This document shows, piece after piece, positions 26,093-35,173 of a DNA stretch of 64,000 nucleotides. The stretch's first letter is position 1. Each line of letters starts with the position of its first letter. The notes under the pieces were generated by a model. The model was not told the origin of the DNA. It worked only from the letters and a program-made list of their open reading frames with translations, and did no database searches. The DNA is taken from positions 124,001 through 188,000 of the forward strand of contig NZ_MRYA01000001.1 in the NCBI RefSeq assembly GCF_001921745.1, given 5' to 3'. This DNA is from Psychrobacter sp. Cmf 22.2. Its GTDB lineage: Bacteria > Pseudomonadota > Gammaproteobacteria > Pseudomonadales > Moraxellaceae. The position numbers and the translations under genes are program-made.

Positions 26093-26413
26093 TTAGGTGT
26101 TTTGACCAGCACACAACGGGCTATCTGGGCTTTGACCTTGCCATTCTGTTGGCGTATAGGCATGAATAGCCAATGCATGTACCGAGCCGCCTTGAGAAGT
26201 GAGTAGGGGCGCGACTAGACCATAAATCAGTTGATGACGAGCAACCAAACGCTTACTCTCAAAAGCATCGCTTACGATGGTAAGTTTAAAGTGGCTTTCT
26301 TTGCCATCAAAGTAGCCTGCATGGTTCATTGATTCATTGATCAGCTCAATATACTGCGGTTGTAATGATTGTAGCTCAGCATGTAGCGCATCAGCGGTAG
26401 GTGTGGTACTCAT
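26093..26413 (-). CDS. BolA-family protein
   Basis: A 106-residue protein with the BolA fold. The core HFKLTIVSDAFESKRLVARHQLIYGLVAPLL contains the conserved FxGKxxVxRHrxVY-type region, here in the form SKRLVARHQLIYGL, with H80 as a possible ligand for glutaredoxin-bound Fe-S clusters. The C-terminus (about 85-106) ends in SPLCAGQNT and is longer than in minimal BolA proteins. BolA proteins act with monothiol glutaredoxins or as stress morphogenes. Confidence 0.87.
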   Translation of the reverse strand: MSTTPTADALHAELQSLQPQYIELINESMNHAGYFDGKESHFKLTIVSDAFESKRLVARHQLIYGLVAPLLTSQGGSVHALAIHAYTPTEWQGQSPDSPLCAGQNT

Positions 26414-26547
26414 AGCAGTCCTTTTTTATGTCGTGTTAGCGTCTATTATGTATTAGCGTCTTTTGGCGATTTATTACTGCTATTATAGCAGACACTACTA
26501 ATGATACTTTGTCATTCAATAGACGTTACGCTTTTACCGACAGCAGT

Positions 26548-26586
26548 AAAAAAGCAGAATACAAACTATAGTCTGTACTCTGCTTT
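26548..26586 (-). terminator. Rho-independent terminator of the M48 protease gene
   Basis: AAAGCAGAATACA (26551-26563) and TGTACTCTGCTTT (26574-26586) pair with one wobble. On the minus strand a T-run follows. Confidence 0.8.
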
Positions 26587-26614
26587 ATAGCCAATCTAAA
26601 CTGGCGTGATTAAA

Positions 26615-27427
26615 TTAACGGCGTGATTGTTGGTACAGCGGCATGACTTTAGGCATTAATGATTGTAGCTGGGCAATACGGTTGCTGCTGGTTGGGTGAG
26701 TGCTCAAAAACTGCGGTGGCTCGCCTTGGCTGGCGCGTTGCATTTTTTGCCATAAGGTAATCGATGCTTGCGGATTGTAGCCTGCGCGTGCCATTAGCTC
26801 AAGGCCAATTTGATCGGCTTCTGCTTCTTGAGTACGGCTGTGCGGACGACTCAAACCTAGGTCACCTGCGACATTTGCTAATTGTGCCTGACCTTGCGAT
26901 AGACCAAAAATGCTCGCTGCGACACCGATGCCAGTTTGAGTTGCGTACTCACGTGAGAGGCGTTCGCGAGAATGTTCACGAAGAGCGTGAGACATCTCAT
27001 GACCCATAATCGCAGCAATTTCATCATCCGTCAGGTTTAGGCGATCGATGATGCCTGAATAAAACATAATTTTACCGCCCGGCATAACGAAAGCATTCAA
27101 TTGATCTGATTTAATGGTATGTACTTCCCATTGCCATTTAGCGGCATCTGGACGATATGTACCAACTTGTCCAATCAAACGGTTAGAGATTTTCTTGAGA
27201 CGATTAAGTTGTGCCTGATTAGTGTCAAGCAGACCACGCTTGCGAGCTTCTTGCAAATTCTTATTATAACTTTGGGCTGATAATTGCTGTACCTGTTCAC
27301 TAGAAACCAATAATAACTGTTGACGATCAACGCCAACTGCACCGCTATTGGTTGTGCTAGTACAACCTGTCAGAGTAAGTGCCGATAACGAAGCTGCCAT
27401 CACCGTAGTAGTAAGCATTTTTCTCAT
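26615..27427 (-). CDS. M48-family zinc metalloprotease lipoprotein (LoiP/YcaL-like)
   Basis: An outer-membrane-anchored peptidase of 270 residues that probably helps envelope protein quality control. ATG 27427 is chosen because GAGG (27439-27436) lies 8-9 nt upstream; the ATG at 27442 overlaps that site. The lipobox LTLTGC acylates about C21. The zinc motif HEMSHALREH lies near 145-154 and the third ligand is in EAEADQIGLELMARAGY (about 205-221). The C-terminal FLSTHPTSSNRI is also conserved in the family. It is monocistronic. Confidence 0.92.
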   Translation of the reverse strand: MRKMLTTTVMAASLSALTLTGCTSTTNSGAVGVDRQQLLLVSSEQVQQLSAQSYNKNLQEARKRGLLDTNQAQLNRLKKISNRLIGQVGTYRPDAAKWQWEVHTIKSDQLNAFVMPGGKIMFYSGIIDRLNLTDDEIAAIMGHEMSHALREHSRERLSREYATQTGIGVAASIFGLSQGQAQLANVAGDLGLSRPHSRTQEAEADQIGLELMARAGYNPQASITLWQKMQRASQGEPPQFLSTHPTSSNRIAQLQSLMPKVMPLYQQSRR

Positions 27428-27864
27428 GATAAATATCCTCATTATAAATAGTAAAAAAGTTGAACAAAGACAACATAGTGGATAGACAGATAAGCTGTTA
27501 TTTAAATTTTCTTATCGCTTGCCAATCTACATACCTAATAAAATTTTACCCGAACTTTTGTTAAACATAAGTATAATAATGTTAATGATAAAAAACAAAG
27601 GTAGGAAAAGTAACAAAACAACGTATCCTTGTAAGTAAAATGATTATGTGAGATAGAAATATTGTTTTATTGTCCTGCATTATAAATAAATAATATTGCT
27701 TACTAAATTAATAGTTTATGTTGATACTTAGTTTGAATTAAGACCAAATCTAGCGATACTAACAATAAAGTTGAAAAAAGGCATTGACAGTCCCAGAATA
27801 TTTGCTAAAATAGCCAGCCTATCGAGACGTAGTCGTTATCAATAACACTGCGATTTGATATTTA
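27428..27864 (+). promoter_or_regulatory. AT-rich spacer with tRNA-Gly promoter
   Basis: The 437-bp gap holds no gene. Its right part contains TTGACA (27784-27789), a 16-bp spacer and TAAAAT (27806-27811), a good sigma-70 promoter about 50 bp before the mature tRNA-Gly. Confidence 0.75.
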
Positions 27865-27939
27865 GCGGGATTAGCTCAGTGGTAGAGCATAACCTTGCCA
27901 AGGTTGGGGTCGAGAGTTCGAATCTCTTATCCCGCTCCA
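27865..27939 (+). tRNA. tRNA-Gly(GCC)
   Basis: GCGGGAT pairs with ATCCCGC in the acceptor stem. The anticodon arm AACCTTGCCAAGGTT gives anticodon GCC, and the T-arm is GAGAGTTCGAATCTCTT. The 3' CCA is encoded. A terminator follows within 25 bp, so it is a single-gene unit. Confidence 0.97.
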
Positions 27940-27962
27940 AATATGGCTCTTTAAGAGTACTA

Positions 27963-27992
27963 AAGCCTCACTTTATAGTGAGGCTTTTTTTA
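27963..27992 (+). terminator. Rho-independent terminator after tRNA-Gly
   Basis: AAGCCTCACT (27963-27972) and AGTGAGGCTT (27977-27986) form the stem, followed by a T-run. Confidence 0.92.
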
Positions 27993-28128
27993 TGGATCAT
28001 ACTTTTGTATTAAGCATAAATGGGCATCATAAAGATACCCATCGTATATGTGGTTTTTAAGCTTTCAAAGAAAGCGCGAAGTCACAAGTAACATCAAACA
28101 TGACAACATCTCAACGCAGCCTTATAAA

Positions 28129-29196
28129 CTAAACTTTACAAGCGGCACTAGCGGCTTTGGCTTTTTCATAGACGCCATCGGCATCTAAACCTAGCGCATT
28201 GACATCATCTAAATACTTTTGAGTACCAGCTTCAAGTGGCTCTTTCCATGCTGGGTCGTTAAGTGGGTCTGGAATTTCGATGAATTGATCGCCTTTAGCA
28301 CGAGCTTCTTCTATAAACTTAGCATCTTCTCTATCAAACATCTCACCTGCAATGTCTGCCATTACTTTACCTGAATTGTCATCAATAATTTTTTTGAGAT
28401 CATCTGGTAAGCTTTGATACTTGTCTTTGTTCATAGTGACCAGTAAGGCTGAGCTATAAAATGGAATGTTAGTATGCGCATTGGTCAGCTCTGTCAATCT
28501 AAAGTCACCAGTAGGACTCCAAGCAAAGCTCAAACCATCAATAACGCCACGTTGCAACGAAGTGTAGATATCAGTAGCAGGTAAGCCAACAGGTGATGCA
28601 CCAGTTGCCTCAATGATGTCACCGGCGACTGCTGACGGTCTGCGAATGCGCATACCTTTCATATCATCTGGTGTACGGATTAATTTATCTACTGTATGCA
28701 ATGCTCCTGGACCTGCGCCCATCATGAATAACAGATGTGTGTCTTCATATTCGCCAGCAAGCGTACCATCGTCATAGAGAGTTTGTAATATACAACTCAT
28801 TTGAGAGGCTGAATTGGACAGCCCTGGAAGTTCAGTGATCGTCGTTAGAGGGAAGCGTCCGGCAGTATAGCCGTGCGCTTGAGAGCCGATGTCTATCGTG
28901 CCTTTTGCAGTCGCATCGTAAGTAGCATCAGGTTTACTTAGCGTTGCTGAGGGGTAGATCTCAACTTTTAAACGACCATCTGATTCTGTCTCAAGCTTTT
29001 CAGCCCACGGTTCAAAAACGTCAGTTTGCATGGCCGAAGTTGCTGGCCAAAAATGTGAAAATCGCAAAGTGGTTGTTTCTTGCGCTGAAGTTGCAGAACC
29101 GTCAGCAGTACTATCCGCTTGATTTGAGCAGCCTGATAGTCCTAATGCTAGTGCCATAGTTAAAGACATAGCACTAAGTTTGACTTTGATTGACAT
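28129..29196 (-). CDS. TRAP transporter solute-binding protein (DctP family), orphan
   Basis: An exported binding protein for an organic acid, 355 residues. ATG 29196 is preferred over the GTG at 29205 because AAGGAAG lies 8 nt upstream of it. The lipobox LGLSGC follows the signal peptide, so it may be lipid-anchored. LRFSHFWPATSAMQTDVFEPWAEKLE, MKGMRIRRPS and LPATDIYTSLQRGVIDGLSFAW are DctP hallmarks; the arginine in RIRRP usually grips the substrate carboxylate. No DctQ or DctM permease gene is in the window. It lies at the end of the paa arm, 182 bp after paaJ, so phenylacetate or another aromatic acid is a fair guess. Confidence 0.9.
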   Translation of the reverse strand: MSIKVKLSAMSLTMALALGLSGCSNQADSTADGSATSAQETTTLRFSHFWPATSAMQTDVFEPWAEKLETESDGRLKVEIYPSATLSKPDATYDATAKGTIDIGSQAHGYTAGRFPLTTITELPGLSNSASQMSCILQTLYDDGTLAGEYEDTHLLFMMGAGPGALHTVDKLIRTPDDMKGMRIRRPSAVAGDIIEATGASPVGLPATDIYTSLQRGVIDGLSFAWSPTGDFRLTELTNAHTNIPFYSSALLVTMNKDKYQSLPDDLKKIIDDNSGKVMADIAGEMFDREDAKFIEEARAKGDQFIEIPDPLNDPAWKEPLEAGTQKYLDDVNALGLDADGVYEKAKAASAACKV

Positions 29197-29232
29197 ATTT
29201 ATCACTTCCTTGTAGATAAACCAAAAATAAGA

Positions 29233-29244
29233 ATTGTTAACAAT
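29233..29244. promoter_or_regulatory. Palindrome upstream of the TRAP binding-protein gene
   Basis: ATTGTTAACAAT is a perfect 12-bp palindrome located 37 bp upstream of the dctP start. It shares TTGTTAAC with a palindrome in the paaG-paaN divergent promoter region. It is a candidate operator; the binding protein is unknown. Confidence 0.45.
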
Positions 29245-29378
29245 ATACTACACAATTTACAGCAAAGCACTCACTTTAGTCCGTGAAGTAGACATTAAAG
29301 AGCTTTGCAAATATTTACGTATTAAGATAAAAGAGCCATGCTTGCATAGCTCTTATATTTTAGAATTACAACTAGTAG

Positions 29379-30572
29379 CTAAACTGCCTCAATGGCCATA
29401 GCAATACCTTGGCCAACACCTATGCACATAGTGATCAAAGCTTTACGACCTGGTTTGCCTGCAATATCTGTTACTGCACTACCTGCGATGCGTGCCCCTG
29501 AAGCCCCTAAAGGGTGACCTAAAGCTATAGCACCACCATTTGGATTAAGACGAGTGTCAGTTGGCTCGATACCAAAATGATTTAATATTGCCAAACTTTG
29601 ACTGGCAAACGCTTCATTAAGCTCAATGACATCAAAGTCAGACATTTTAAGACCTGTGCGTTTGAATAATACTTCAACCGCTGCTATAGGACCAATCCCC
29701 ATAATACGAGGTTCTACGCCACGTGCTGCTGTTCCAATTACTCGAACTTTGGGGGTAAGGTTATGCTGCTTACAAGCATCTTCAGAAGCAAGAAGTAAAG
29801 CGGCTGCACCATCATTTACGCCAGAGGCATTACCTGCAGTTACAGTACCGCCTTTAAATATCGGTTTTAATGATGACAGTTTTTCTAAGGTTGTATCAGC
29901 ACGAGGATGCTCATCGGTATCAACCGTGATTTGACCTTTTTTACGATCCATATAAGTGACGGGCACAATCTCTTTCGCCAAGCGCTCAGTAGATTTGGCT
30001 GCTTTCATTTGTGAATGATAGGCAAATTCATCTTGTGCTTCACGAGAGATGTTGAATTCTTGAGCCACGTTTTCTGCGGTTTGTGGCATGGAATCGCTAC
30101 CATACTGCGCTTCAAGCGTTTTATTAGTGAAACGCCAGCCGATAGTCGTATCATAAACCTCAGCATTGCGATCGAATGCTTTAGTAGGTTTGGCCATGAC
30201 AAAAGGAGCACGTGACATAGATTCGACGCCACCTGCTAGCATAATATCAGTCTCGCCTGACTTAATGCTTCTCGCTGCCAAACCAATGCAATCAACACCT
30301 GAGCCACATAGACGATTAAGAGTAGTCCCTGGAACTTCGACAGGATATCCTGCTAATAACAACGACATTCTTGCCACATTTCGGTTATCTTCGCCCGCTT
30401 GATTGGCACATCCAAATAAGCAATCGTCAATCAGTTTTGGGTCAAAGTTATTGTTTTCACGGATATGTTTGAGCACAGTAGCCGCCAAATCGTCTGGACG
30501 AATGGAAGATAAGCTGCCACCATATCGACCAAAAGCGGTACGGCAATAATCTACTATATATACATCTCTCAT
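29379..30572 (-). CDS. paaJ: 3-oxoadipyl-CoA thiolase / 3-oxo-5,6-didehydrosuberyl-CoA thiolase PaaJ
   Basis: The thiolase that acts twice in phenylacetate breakdown, cleaving oxo-didehydrosuberyl-CoA and then oxoadipyl-CoA to succinyl-CoA and acetyl-CoA. The 397-residue length is typical. The nucleophile is C89 in NRLCGSGVDCIG. The C-terminal acid-base residues are in NPNGGAIALGHPLGASGAR (His) and ITMCIGVGQGIA (Cys). It resembles PcaF as well, but its place in the paa arm supports PaaJ. It follows paaE by 77 bp. Confidence 0.95.
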   Translation of the reverse strand: MRDVYIVDYCRTAFGRYGGSLSSIRPDDLAATVLKHIRENNNFDPKLIDDCLFGCANQAGEDNRNVARMSLLLAGYPVEVPGTTLNRLCGSGVDCIGLAARSIKSGETDIMLAGGVESMSRAPFVMAKPTKAFDRNAEVYDTTIGWRFTNKTLEAQYGSDSMPQTAENVAQEFNISREAQDEFAYHSQMKAAKSTERLAKEIVPVTYMDRKKGQITVDTDEHPRADTTLEKLSSLKPIFKGGTVTAGNASGVNDGAAALLLASEDACKQHNLTPKVRVIGTAARGVEPRIMGIGPIAAVEVLFKRTGLKMSDFDVIELNEAFASQSLAILNHFGIEPTDTRLNPNGGAIALGHPLGASGARIAGSAVTDIAGKPGRKALITMCIGVGQGIAMAIEAV

Positions 30573-30649
30573 AAAAAATACTCAGTTTAATCTTGGTTTA
30601 ATTACTCATCGAAAAACGATGCAGAGTTAAGAAGGTATGAAAATGATTG

Positions 30650-31717
30650 TTAGACATCAAAATCTACTATCGCTGTATCAGTCTGTACATGGGCTTGACA
30701 GGTCAATACATATCCTAAATCTACCTCATAATCTTCTAGGCCATAGTTGATAGCCATAGTAGCTTCGCCCTCAACCATTTTTGCTTTACAAGTTGCGCAG
30801 ACACCGCCTTTACAAGCAAAAGGCACACTTGCACCTGCATCAATCGCTGCATCAAGAACGCTCTGACCCTCAGCCAAACCAATGACTTGCTTACGACCGC
30901 CCGAAATGATGGTAATCTGTTTGTCAGCATCGCTATGTACGACAGGACGACGAACCGTCTGACTAGTGGGAGTACCAAATAGCTCAAGATGAATGTTCTT
31001 TTTATCAATACCTTTATCGATTAACGCTTCTCTAAAGCCTTCAATAATAGGCAGTGGCCCGCATAAATAAGTGTGGTCTAATGTATCTGTATTAATAAAA
31101 GCAGATAGCAGTTGTTCGAACCGTTCGCCTTCAGGACGGGCAGACAAGATATCCAAATCTCTAGGTTCTCGTGTCAAAACATGGATAATAGACAATCTAC
31201 CCATGTATCTGTTTTTTAAGGCTTCAAGCTGATCAAAGAACATCACTGTTTGTCGTTTAGCATTGATGTAGACAAAATCTATATGAGTATTATCTGTATT
31301 TTCTAGCAAGTACGTTACCATTGCTAAAATAGGCGTTACACCACTACCAGCTGCCACAAAAAGATATTGCGTTGCCTGCTTCATGGACTCTGTGTCCTCA
31401 AGAGGTAAACAAAAATCTCCTTGAGGTGCCATGACGTCGATAGTATCACCAGCTTTTATAGTACTAGAGATATGCTGAGAAAAAACACCTTCAGGTACAT
31501 TTTTGATGCCAACCCGTAGATAGTCGTCGCCCATCTGACAAATAGAGTAGAAGCGCTCGACTTCTTCATCAGCGATATGAGTTTTAAGTTTTAGGTGTTG
31601 TCCAGGAAGAGCTTTGAAGTGGTTTGATAGATCTGTTGGAATATCAAACTTTAGTGTCACTGCTTCATCAGTTTCAGGAAGTACTTCGACTACTTTTAAG
31701 GAGTGATAGACAGACAT
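30650..31717 (-). CDS. paaE: Phenylacetyl-CoA epoxidase reductase subunit PaaE
   Basis: The NADPH-dependent reductase that feeds electrons to the PaaABC epoxidase (355 residues). It has an N-terminal FAD domain with ERFYSICQ (about 55-62), an NAD(P) domain with FVAAGSGVTPILAM (about 118-131) and TYLCGPLPIIEGFREAL, and a C-terminal plant-type [2Fe-2S] ferredoxin domain with CKGGVCATCK and a distant LTCQAH. All four cluster cysteines are present. It lies 54 bp downstream of paaD. Confidence 0.96.
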   Translation of the reverse strand: MSVYHSLKVVEVLPETDEAVTLKFDIPTDLSNHFKALPGQHLKLKTHIADEEVERFYSICQMGDDYLRVGIKNVPEGVFSQHISSTIKAGDTIDVMAPQGDFCLPLEDTESMKQATQYLFVAAGSGVTPILAMVTYLLENTDNTHIDFVYINAKRQTVMFFDQLEALKNRYMGRLSIIHVLTREPRDLDILSARPEGERFEQLLSAFINTDTLDHTYLCGPLPIIEGFREALIDKGIDKKNIHLELFGTPTSQTVRRPVVHSDADKQITIISGGRKQVIGLAEGQSVLDAAIDAGASVPFACKGGVCATCKAKMVEGEATMAINYGLEDYEVDLGYVLTCQAHVQTDTAIVDFDV

Positions 31718-31771
31718 AATTATTCCTTTAAAATTTGTCTATAAAGTGTGTTATTAATTTTTATTACAGCA

Positions 31772-32278
31772 TTAATGGCATTTAAAGTATTCAAATGGTT
31801 CTTTACATTCAAGACATTTATACAATGATTTACAGGCAGTAGAACCAAAATGACTGACGACTTGGTAACTGTCACTGCCACAGTGCGGACAACGTTTGGG
31901 TTCGTTATCATCATCCGATCCTGGCGGCGCGATACCGTAATCTTCAAGCTTTACAATCCCTTCAGGCGTGATCCAATCTGTTGACCAAGCTGGAACCAGC
32001 TGCTCTTTTAAAATCGGTTTAGGATAACCTGCATCGAGCAGTGCATCACTCACCATCTTTCTGATAGCAGAAGTAGCAGGACAGCCAATGTAGGTGGGGG
32101 TAAGGGTTACAGTAATCGATCCAGCTTGTTTATCAACACTGATATCTCTGATAATACCTAAGTCGTTTAATGTTAATACAGGCACTTCAGGATCAGGTAC
32201 ATTAGCCAAAATTTCTGTTATCTCATCGATATCTAGCATCGGTGTTAGCTGAATTTTAGTCATATCAGTATCTACCAT
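31772..32278 (-). CDS. paaD: Phenylacetate epoxidase assembly protein PaaD
   Basis: A 168-residue Fe-S maturation factor of the MIP18/DUF59 group, needed for epoxidase activity. The N-terminal DUF59 domain shows VPDPEVPVLTLNDLGIIRDI (about 30-49) and TPTYIGCPATSAI. The C-terminal zinc-ribbon-like part has CPHCGS and later CLECKEPFEYFKCH. ATG 32278 overlaps the end of paaC by 7 nt, suggesting translational coupling; a second in-frame ATG at 32263 is possible. Confidence 0.94.
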   Translation of the reverse strand: MVDTDMTKIQLTPMLDIDEITEILANVPDPEVPVLTLNDLGIIRDISVDKQAGSITVTLTPTYIGCPATSAIRKMVSDALLDAGYPKPILKEQLVPAWSTDWITPEGIVKLEDYGIAPPGSDDDNEPKRCPHCGSDSYQVVSHFGSTACKSLYKCLECKEPFEYFKCH

Positions 32279-33057
32279 TTAGCGTCAGGGAACTCCCGAC
32301 GTAAAGATTGCATTTCAGCCAATAATAGGCCAAGCGTTTCGGTATGCAGACCCTTTGTGCCACCACTATGATGATATTTGTCTTGTGGCATAGTAAGACT
32401 GGCCTCACTAATAAGGGCGAGAACATCTTTACGCCATTGCTGTTTTATAGTCGCCATAGACTTTATAATGCCTAACTCTTGTGCTGACTTGATGGTCTCA
32501 TCTTCTTCAAAAAGCTCATTTGTATATGCCCAAAGATCATCTAAAGCTGCTTGCAATCTTTGGTGACTCTCGTCAGTACCATTACCAAGACGTACCAACC
32601 ATGCACGCTGATGAATATAATGATACTGAACTTCTTTGGAAGATTTGATAGCAATGGCTTTAAAGGTATCAACGCTACTATCTTGCATGTCTTGATATAG
32701 ATATTTGAGGTAAGTACTTACAAAAAAGCCTCTAAGGGTCGTGACTGCAAAATCGCCTTTTTCTAACTCAGCAAGTAGATAGTTAGTGTATTCACGCTCA
32801 TTGCGAAAATACGCCAATGTATCAGTATCTCTTTTTTGTGCGTCGTTATCTGCAGCGACCTCTAGCCAAGCCATCGCTTGTCCTAAAGTGTCCAAACCAA
32901 TATTAGCAAGTGCCAGCTCTTCTTCAATAGTAGGGGCGTGACCTACCCATTCGCAGTGGCGCTGTGCCAATACTAAAGCGGTATCTCCTAAGCGCAGGGC
33001 ATAGTCAAAAATAGTTTCTTCACGGTTTATGGTAATAGTGTTCATAACAAGATCCAT
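32272..33057 (-). CDS. paaC: Phenylacetyl-CoA epoxidase structural subunit PaaC
   Basis: The non-catalytic partner of PaaA in the ring-epoxidising multicomponent oxygenase (261 residues). It has a ferritin-like four-helix fold with FDYALRLGDTALVLAQRHCEWVGHAPTIEEELALANIGLD (about 13-52) and YHYIHQRAWLVRLGNGTDESHQR (about 145-168). Iron ligands of a diiron site are degenerate, as usual for PaaC. The start could be ATG 33057 or the in-frame ATG 33045. It follows paaB by 16 bp. Confidence 0.95.
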   Translation of the reverse strand: MDLVMNTITINREETIFDYALRLGDTALVLAQRHCEWVGHAPTIEEELALANIGLDTLGQAMAWLEVAADNDAQKRDTDTLAYFRNEREYTNYLLAELEKGDFAVTTLRGFFVSTYLKYLYQDMQDSSVDTFKAIAIKSSKEVQYHYIHQRAWLVRLGNGTDESHQRLQAALDDLWAYTNELFEEDETIKSAQELGIIKSMATIKQQWRKDVLALISEASLTMPQDKYHHSGGTKGLHTETLGLLLAEMQSLRREFPDAKW

Positions 33058-33073
33058 TAATAAATAACGTCAA

Positions 33074-33355
33074 TTACATGTGGCCAACTTCGTCAGGAAT
33101 TTCATAGAAAGTTGGATGACGATAAATTTTATCAATAGAGGGCTCTAAATAAACATCTTGATCATCATAGTCTAACGACGTGATATTATTAGATTTGACT
33201 ACCCAGATAGAAGTACCTTCATTACGACGAGTATATAAATCTCGAGCATTCTGTAATGCGATCTCGTCATCAGTTGCGTGTAGTGAACCAACATGTTGAT
33301 GAGATAAACCAGCTTTGGCTCTAATAAATACTTCGTATAATTGAGGTTTGCTCAT
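33074..33355 (-). CDS. paaB: Phenylacetyl-CoA epoxidase subunit PaaB
   Basis: A 93-residue accessory subunit that bridges PaaAC units. Family blocks YEVFIRAKAGLSHQHVGSLHATDDEIALQNARDLYTRRNEG (about 7-47) and IYRHPTFYEIPDEVGHM at the end are recognisable. The ribosome site AAAGGAGT precedes the ATG. The gap to paaA is 241 bp, long for an internal operon gap, and carries short direct repeats just upstream of this ribosome site. Confidence 0.95.
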   Translation of the reverse strand: MSKPQLYEVFIRAKAGLSHQHVGSLHATDDEIALQNARDLYTRRNEGTSIWVVKSNNITSLDYDDQDVYLEPSIDKIYRHPTFYEIPDEVGHM

Positions 33356-33371
33356 TGCTAACTCCTTTAGC

Positions 33372-33426
33372 GTTCGTTTGTTACTAGCATTCGTTTATTA
33401 CTAATTAGCCTTTATTTATCACTAAG
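33372..33426. repeat. Short direct repeats in the paaA-paaB gap
   Basis: GTTCGTTTGTTACTA (33372-33386) and ATTCGTTTATTACTA (33389-33403) match at 13 of 15 positions. A weaker third unit, CTTTATTTATCACTA, lies at about 33410-33424. They lie directly upstream of the paaB ribosome site on the minus strand. Confidence 0.55.
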
Positions 33427-33596
33427 TAAGTATCGAATTTATCTGATAATCTAACTGAATATATAAAATAAAAAGCAGAATTATAAAAACATGCTATAGA
33501 TAGAAGATAATGATTAATACTAAAAAATAGTGATTAGCGACAGCATGCAGCCATCGCTACTCTACACATTAATGTTTGAAATATAGAACAGGTCTT

Positions 33597-34532
33597 TTAG
33601 GCAGCTTTCTTCACTTTTTGTTTAGCTTCATAAGCAAGTCCTGCATCAACGACCCATTTACCATCTTCTTGTGCTTGACGACGGACATTCATGCGGTCTT
33701 TGTTACACAGGCCATAGCCACTAACGACTTGTTTGAACTCCTGCCAATCTATAGGGCCGTGATCATAATGACCTGTCTCTTCATTCCATTTTAAGTCAGG
33801 ATCAGGAATCGTTAGACCTAAGTATTCCGCTTGTGGAACTGTGATATCGATAAACTTTTGGCGTAGCTCATCGTTACCAAAACGCTTAATCTTCCAAGCT
33901 AAAGACTGATCGCTATTAGTTGAATCCTTATCATGTGGACCAAACATCATTAAGGCGGGCCACCAAAAACGATTAATAGAATCTTGCACCATGGCTTTTT
34001 GCTCAGCAGTGCCATCTTTTACAAGCTCAGTTAGCAGCTCATAGCCTTGACGTTGATGGAAGGACTCTTCTTTACAGATACGCACCATAGCGCGGGCGTA
34101 GGGACCGTATGAAGTACGTTGTAGAGCAACTTGGTTAACAATAGCAGCACCATCTACTAACCAGCCAATCATACCCATGTCCGCCCAACTTCTTGTAGGG
34201 TAGTTAAAGATAGAAGAGTACTTCATCTTTCCTTCAAGCATAGCGTCGATGGTCGCCTGTCTTTCTGCACCCAAAGTTTCTGCCGCACAATATAAGTATA
34301 GACCGTGACCTGCCTCATCCTGAATCTTCGCCATAAGAATAGATTTACGGCGTAAAGATGGGGCGCGAGTCAGCCAATTTGCTTCTGGTAACATCCCAAC
34401 GATCTCTGAATGAGCATGCTGCGATATTTGACGAATCAAACTTTCGCGGTAGGCTTCTGGCATCCAGTCTCTAGGCTCAATTTTGACATCACGTGCGATT
34501 TTATCTTCAAACTTCTTATCAGTATTTCTCAT
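33597..34532 (-). CDS. paaA: Phenylacetyl-CoA epoxidase catalytic subunit PaaA
   Basis: The diiron oxygenase subunit that converts phenylacetyl-CoA to the ring-1,2-epoxide (311 residues). Iron-ligand helices are seen in [29 protein letters not shown] (about 60-88, EXXH-type) and [16 protein letters not shown] (about 150-165). [38 protein letters not shown] at the start is family-typical. It is the first epoxidase gene of the minus arm. Confidence 0.96.
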   Translation of the reverse strand: MRNTDKKFEDKIARDVKIEPRDWMPEAYRESLIRQISQHAHSEIVGMLPEANWLTRAPSLRRKSILMAKIQDEAGHGLYLYCAAETLGAERQATIDAMLEGKMKYSSIFNYPTRSWADMGMIGWLVDGAAIVNQVALQRTSYGPYARAMVRICKEESFHQRQGYELLTELVKDGTAEQKAMVQDSINRFWWPALMMFGPHDKDSTNSDQSLAWKIKRFGNDELRQKFIDITVPQAEYLGLTIPDPDLKWNEETGHYDHGPIDWQEFKQVVSGYGLCNKDRMNVRRQAQEDGKWVVDAGLAYEAKQKVKKAA

Positions 34533-34642
34533 GACTTACTCCTTGTTATTCGTATTCCTTTCAATACAAAGCACTTGTCTTGATAGCGTATCACTAAAAT
34601 ATGTATTATATTCAAAGGTTTATGTTGCATCATAATATATCA

Positions 34643-35095
34643 TTATATAAAAATATAGCATATTATTGTTAGCGCACATAATTTATTGTCAGTGTCGAAC
34701 ACTTCTACTTGACCCCTAACTACCTTACTGCCTGCTTTGATAACCTTGGCTTTGATAGAAACTTTTCCAGCTTTTATCGGCCGCAAAAACTCTGTGTTTG
34801 AGTTTAAGGTAACCATCTCTTTGGTCTGACCAACTTGAGCCAATACTGGGAATACCAATAAGGAGTCTGCTAAAGCCATTACGGCTTGACCGGATAAAAT
34901 CTCAGCTACATTGGGAGCAGGCACCTTCCTATATAAATCAGGATTATAAGCCAGCTCATAGTGAGCCTCACCTGCAGTGAGTTCAATAATATCTACAGAG
35001 AAGTTATTGAGTACCCAAGCCGGAAAGACATCATCAATTTGCTTTCTTATAATATGGCCATACGTTGACATAGTTTCTGCATTTGCATGAATCAT
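34643..35095 (-). CDS. Hotdog-fold thioesterase, PaaI-like
   Basis: A 150-residue single-hotdog protein of the PaaI/YigI-type thioesterase group. ELAYNPDLYRKVPAPNVAEILSGQAVMALADSLLVFPV (about 47-84) holds the catalytic-helix region, with an aspartate in ALADS. VTLNSNTEFLRPIKAGKVSIKAKVI is the following beta-strand set. It lies between paaG and paaA and probably removes dead-end CoA esters. A second PaaI-type gene lies in the plus arm, so the island has two thioesterases. Confidence 0.82.
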   Translation of the reverse strand: MIHANAETMSTYGHIIRKQIDDVFPAWVLNNFSVDIIELTAGEAHYELAYNPDLYRKVPAPNVAEILSGQAVMALADSLLVFPVLAQVGQTKEMVTLNSNTEFLRPIKAGKVSIKAKVIKAGSKVVRGQVEVFDTDNKLCALTIICYIFI

Positions 35096-35173
35096 CGATG
35101 AATACTTCCAGTAAGGGTATAAGATTGAGTGTAGAGATTAGAATGTATGGTTTTAAACTTTTAAAACTGGCAT

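Noticed and set aside
30005..30232. Opposite-strand small frames within paaJ
   Set aside because: Both strands are open in the same stretch only because of paaJ codon usage; paaJ itself is complete.
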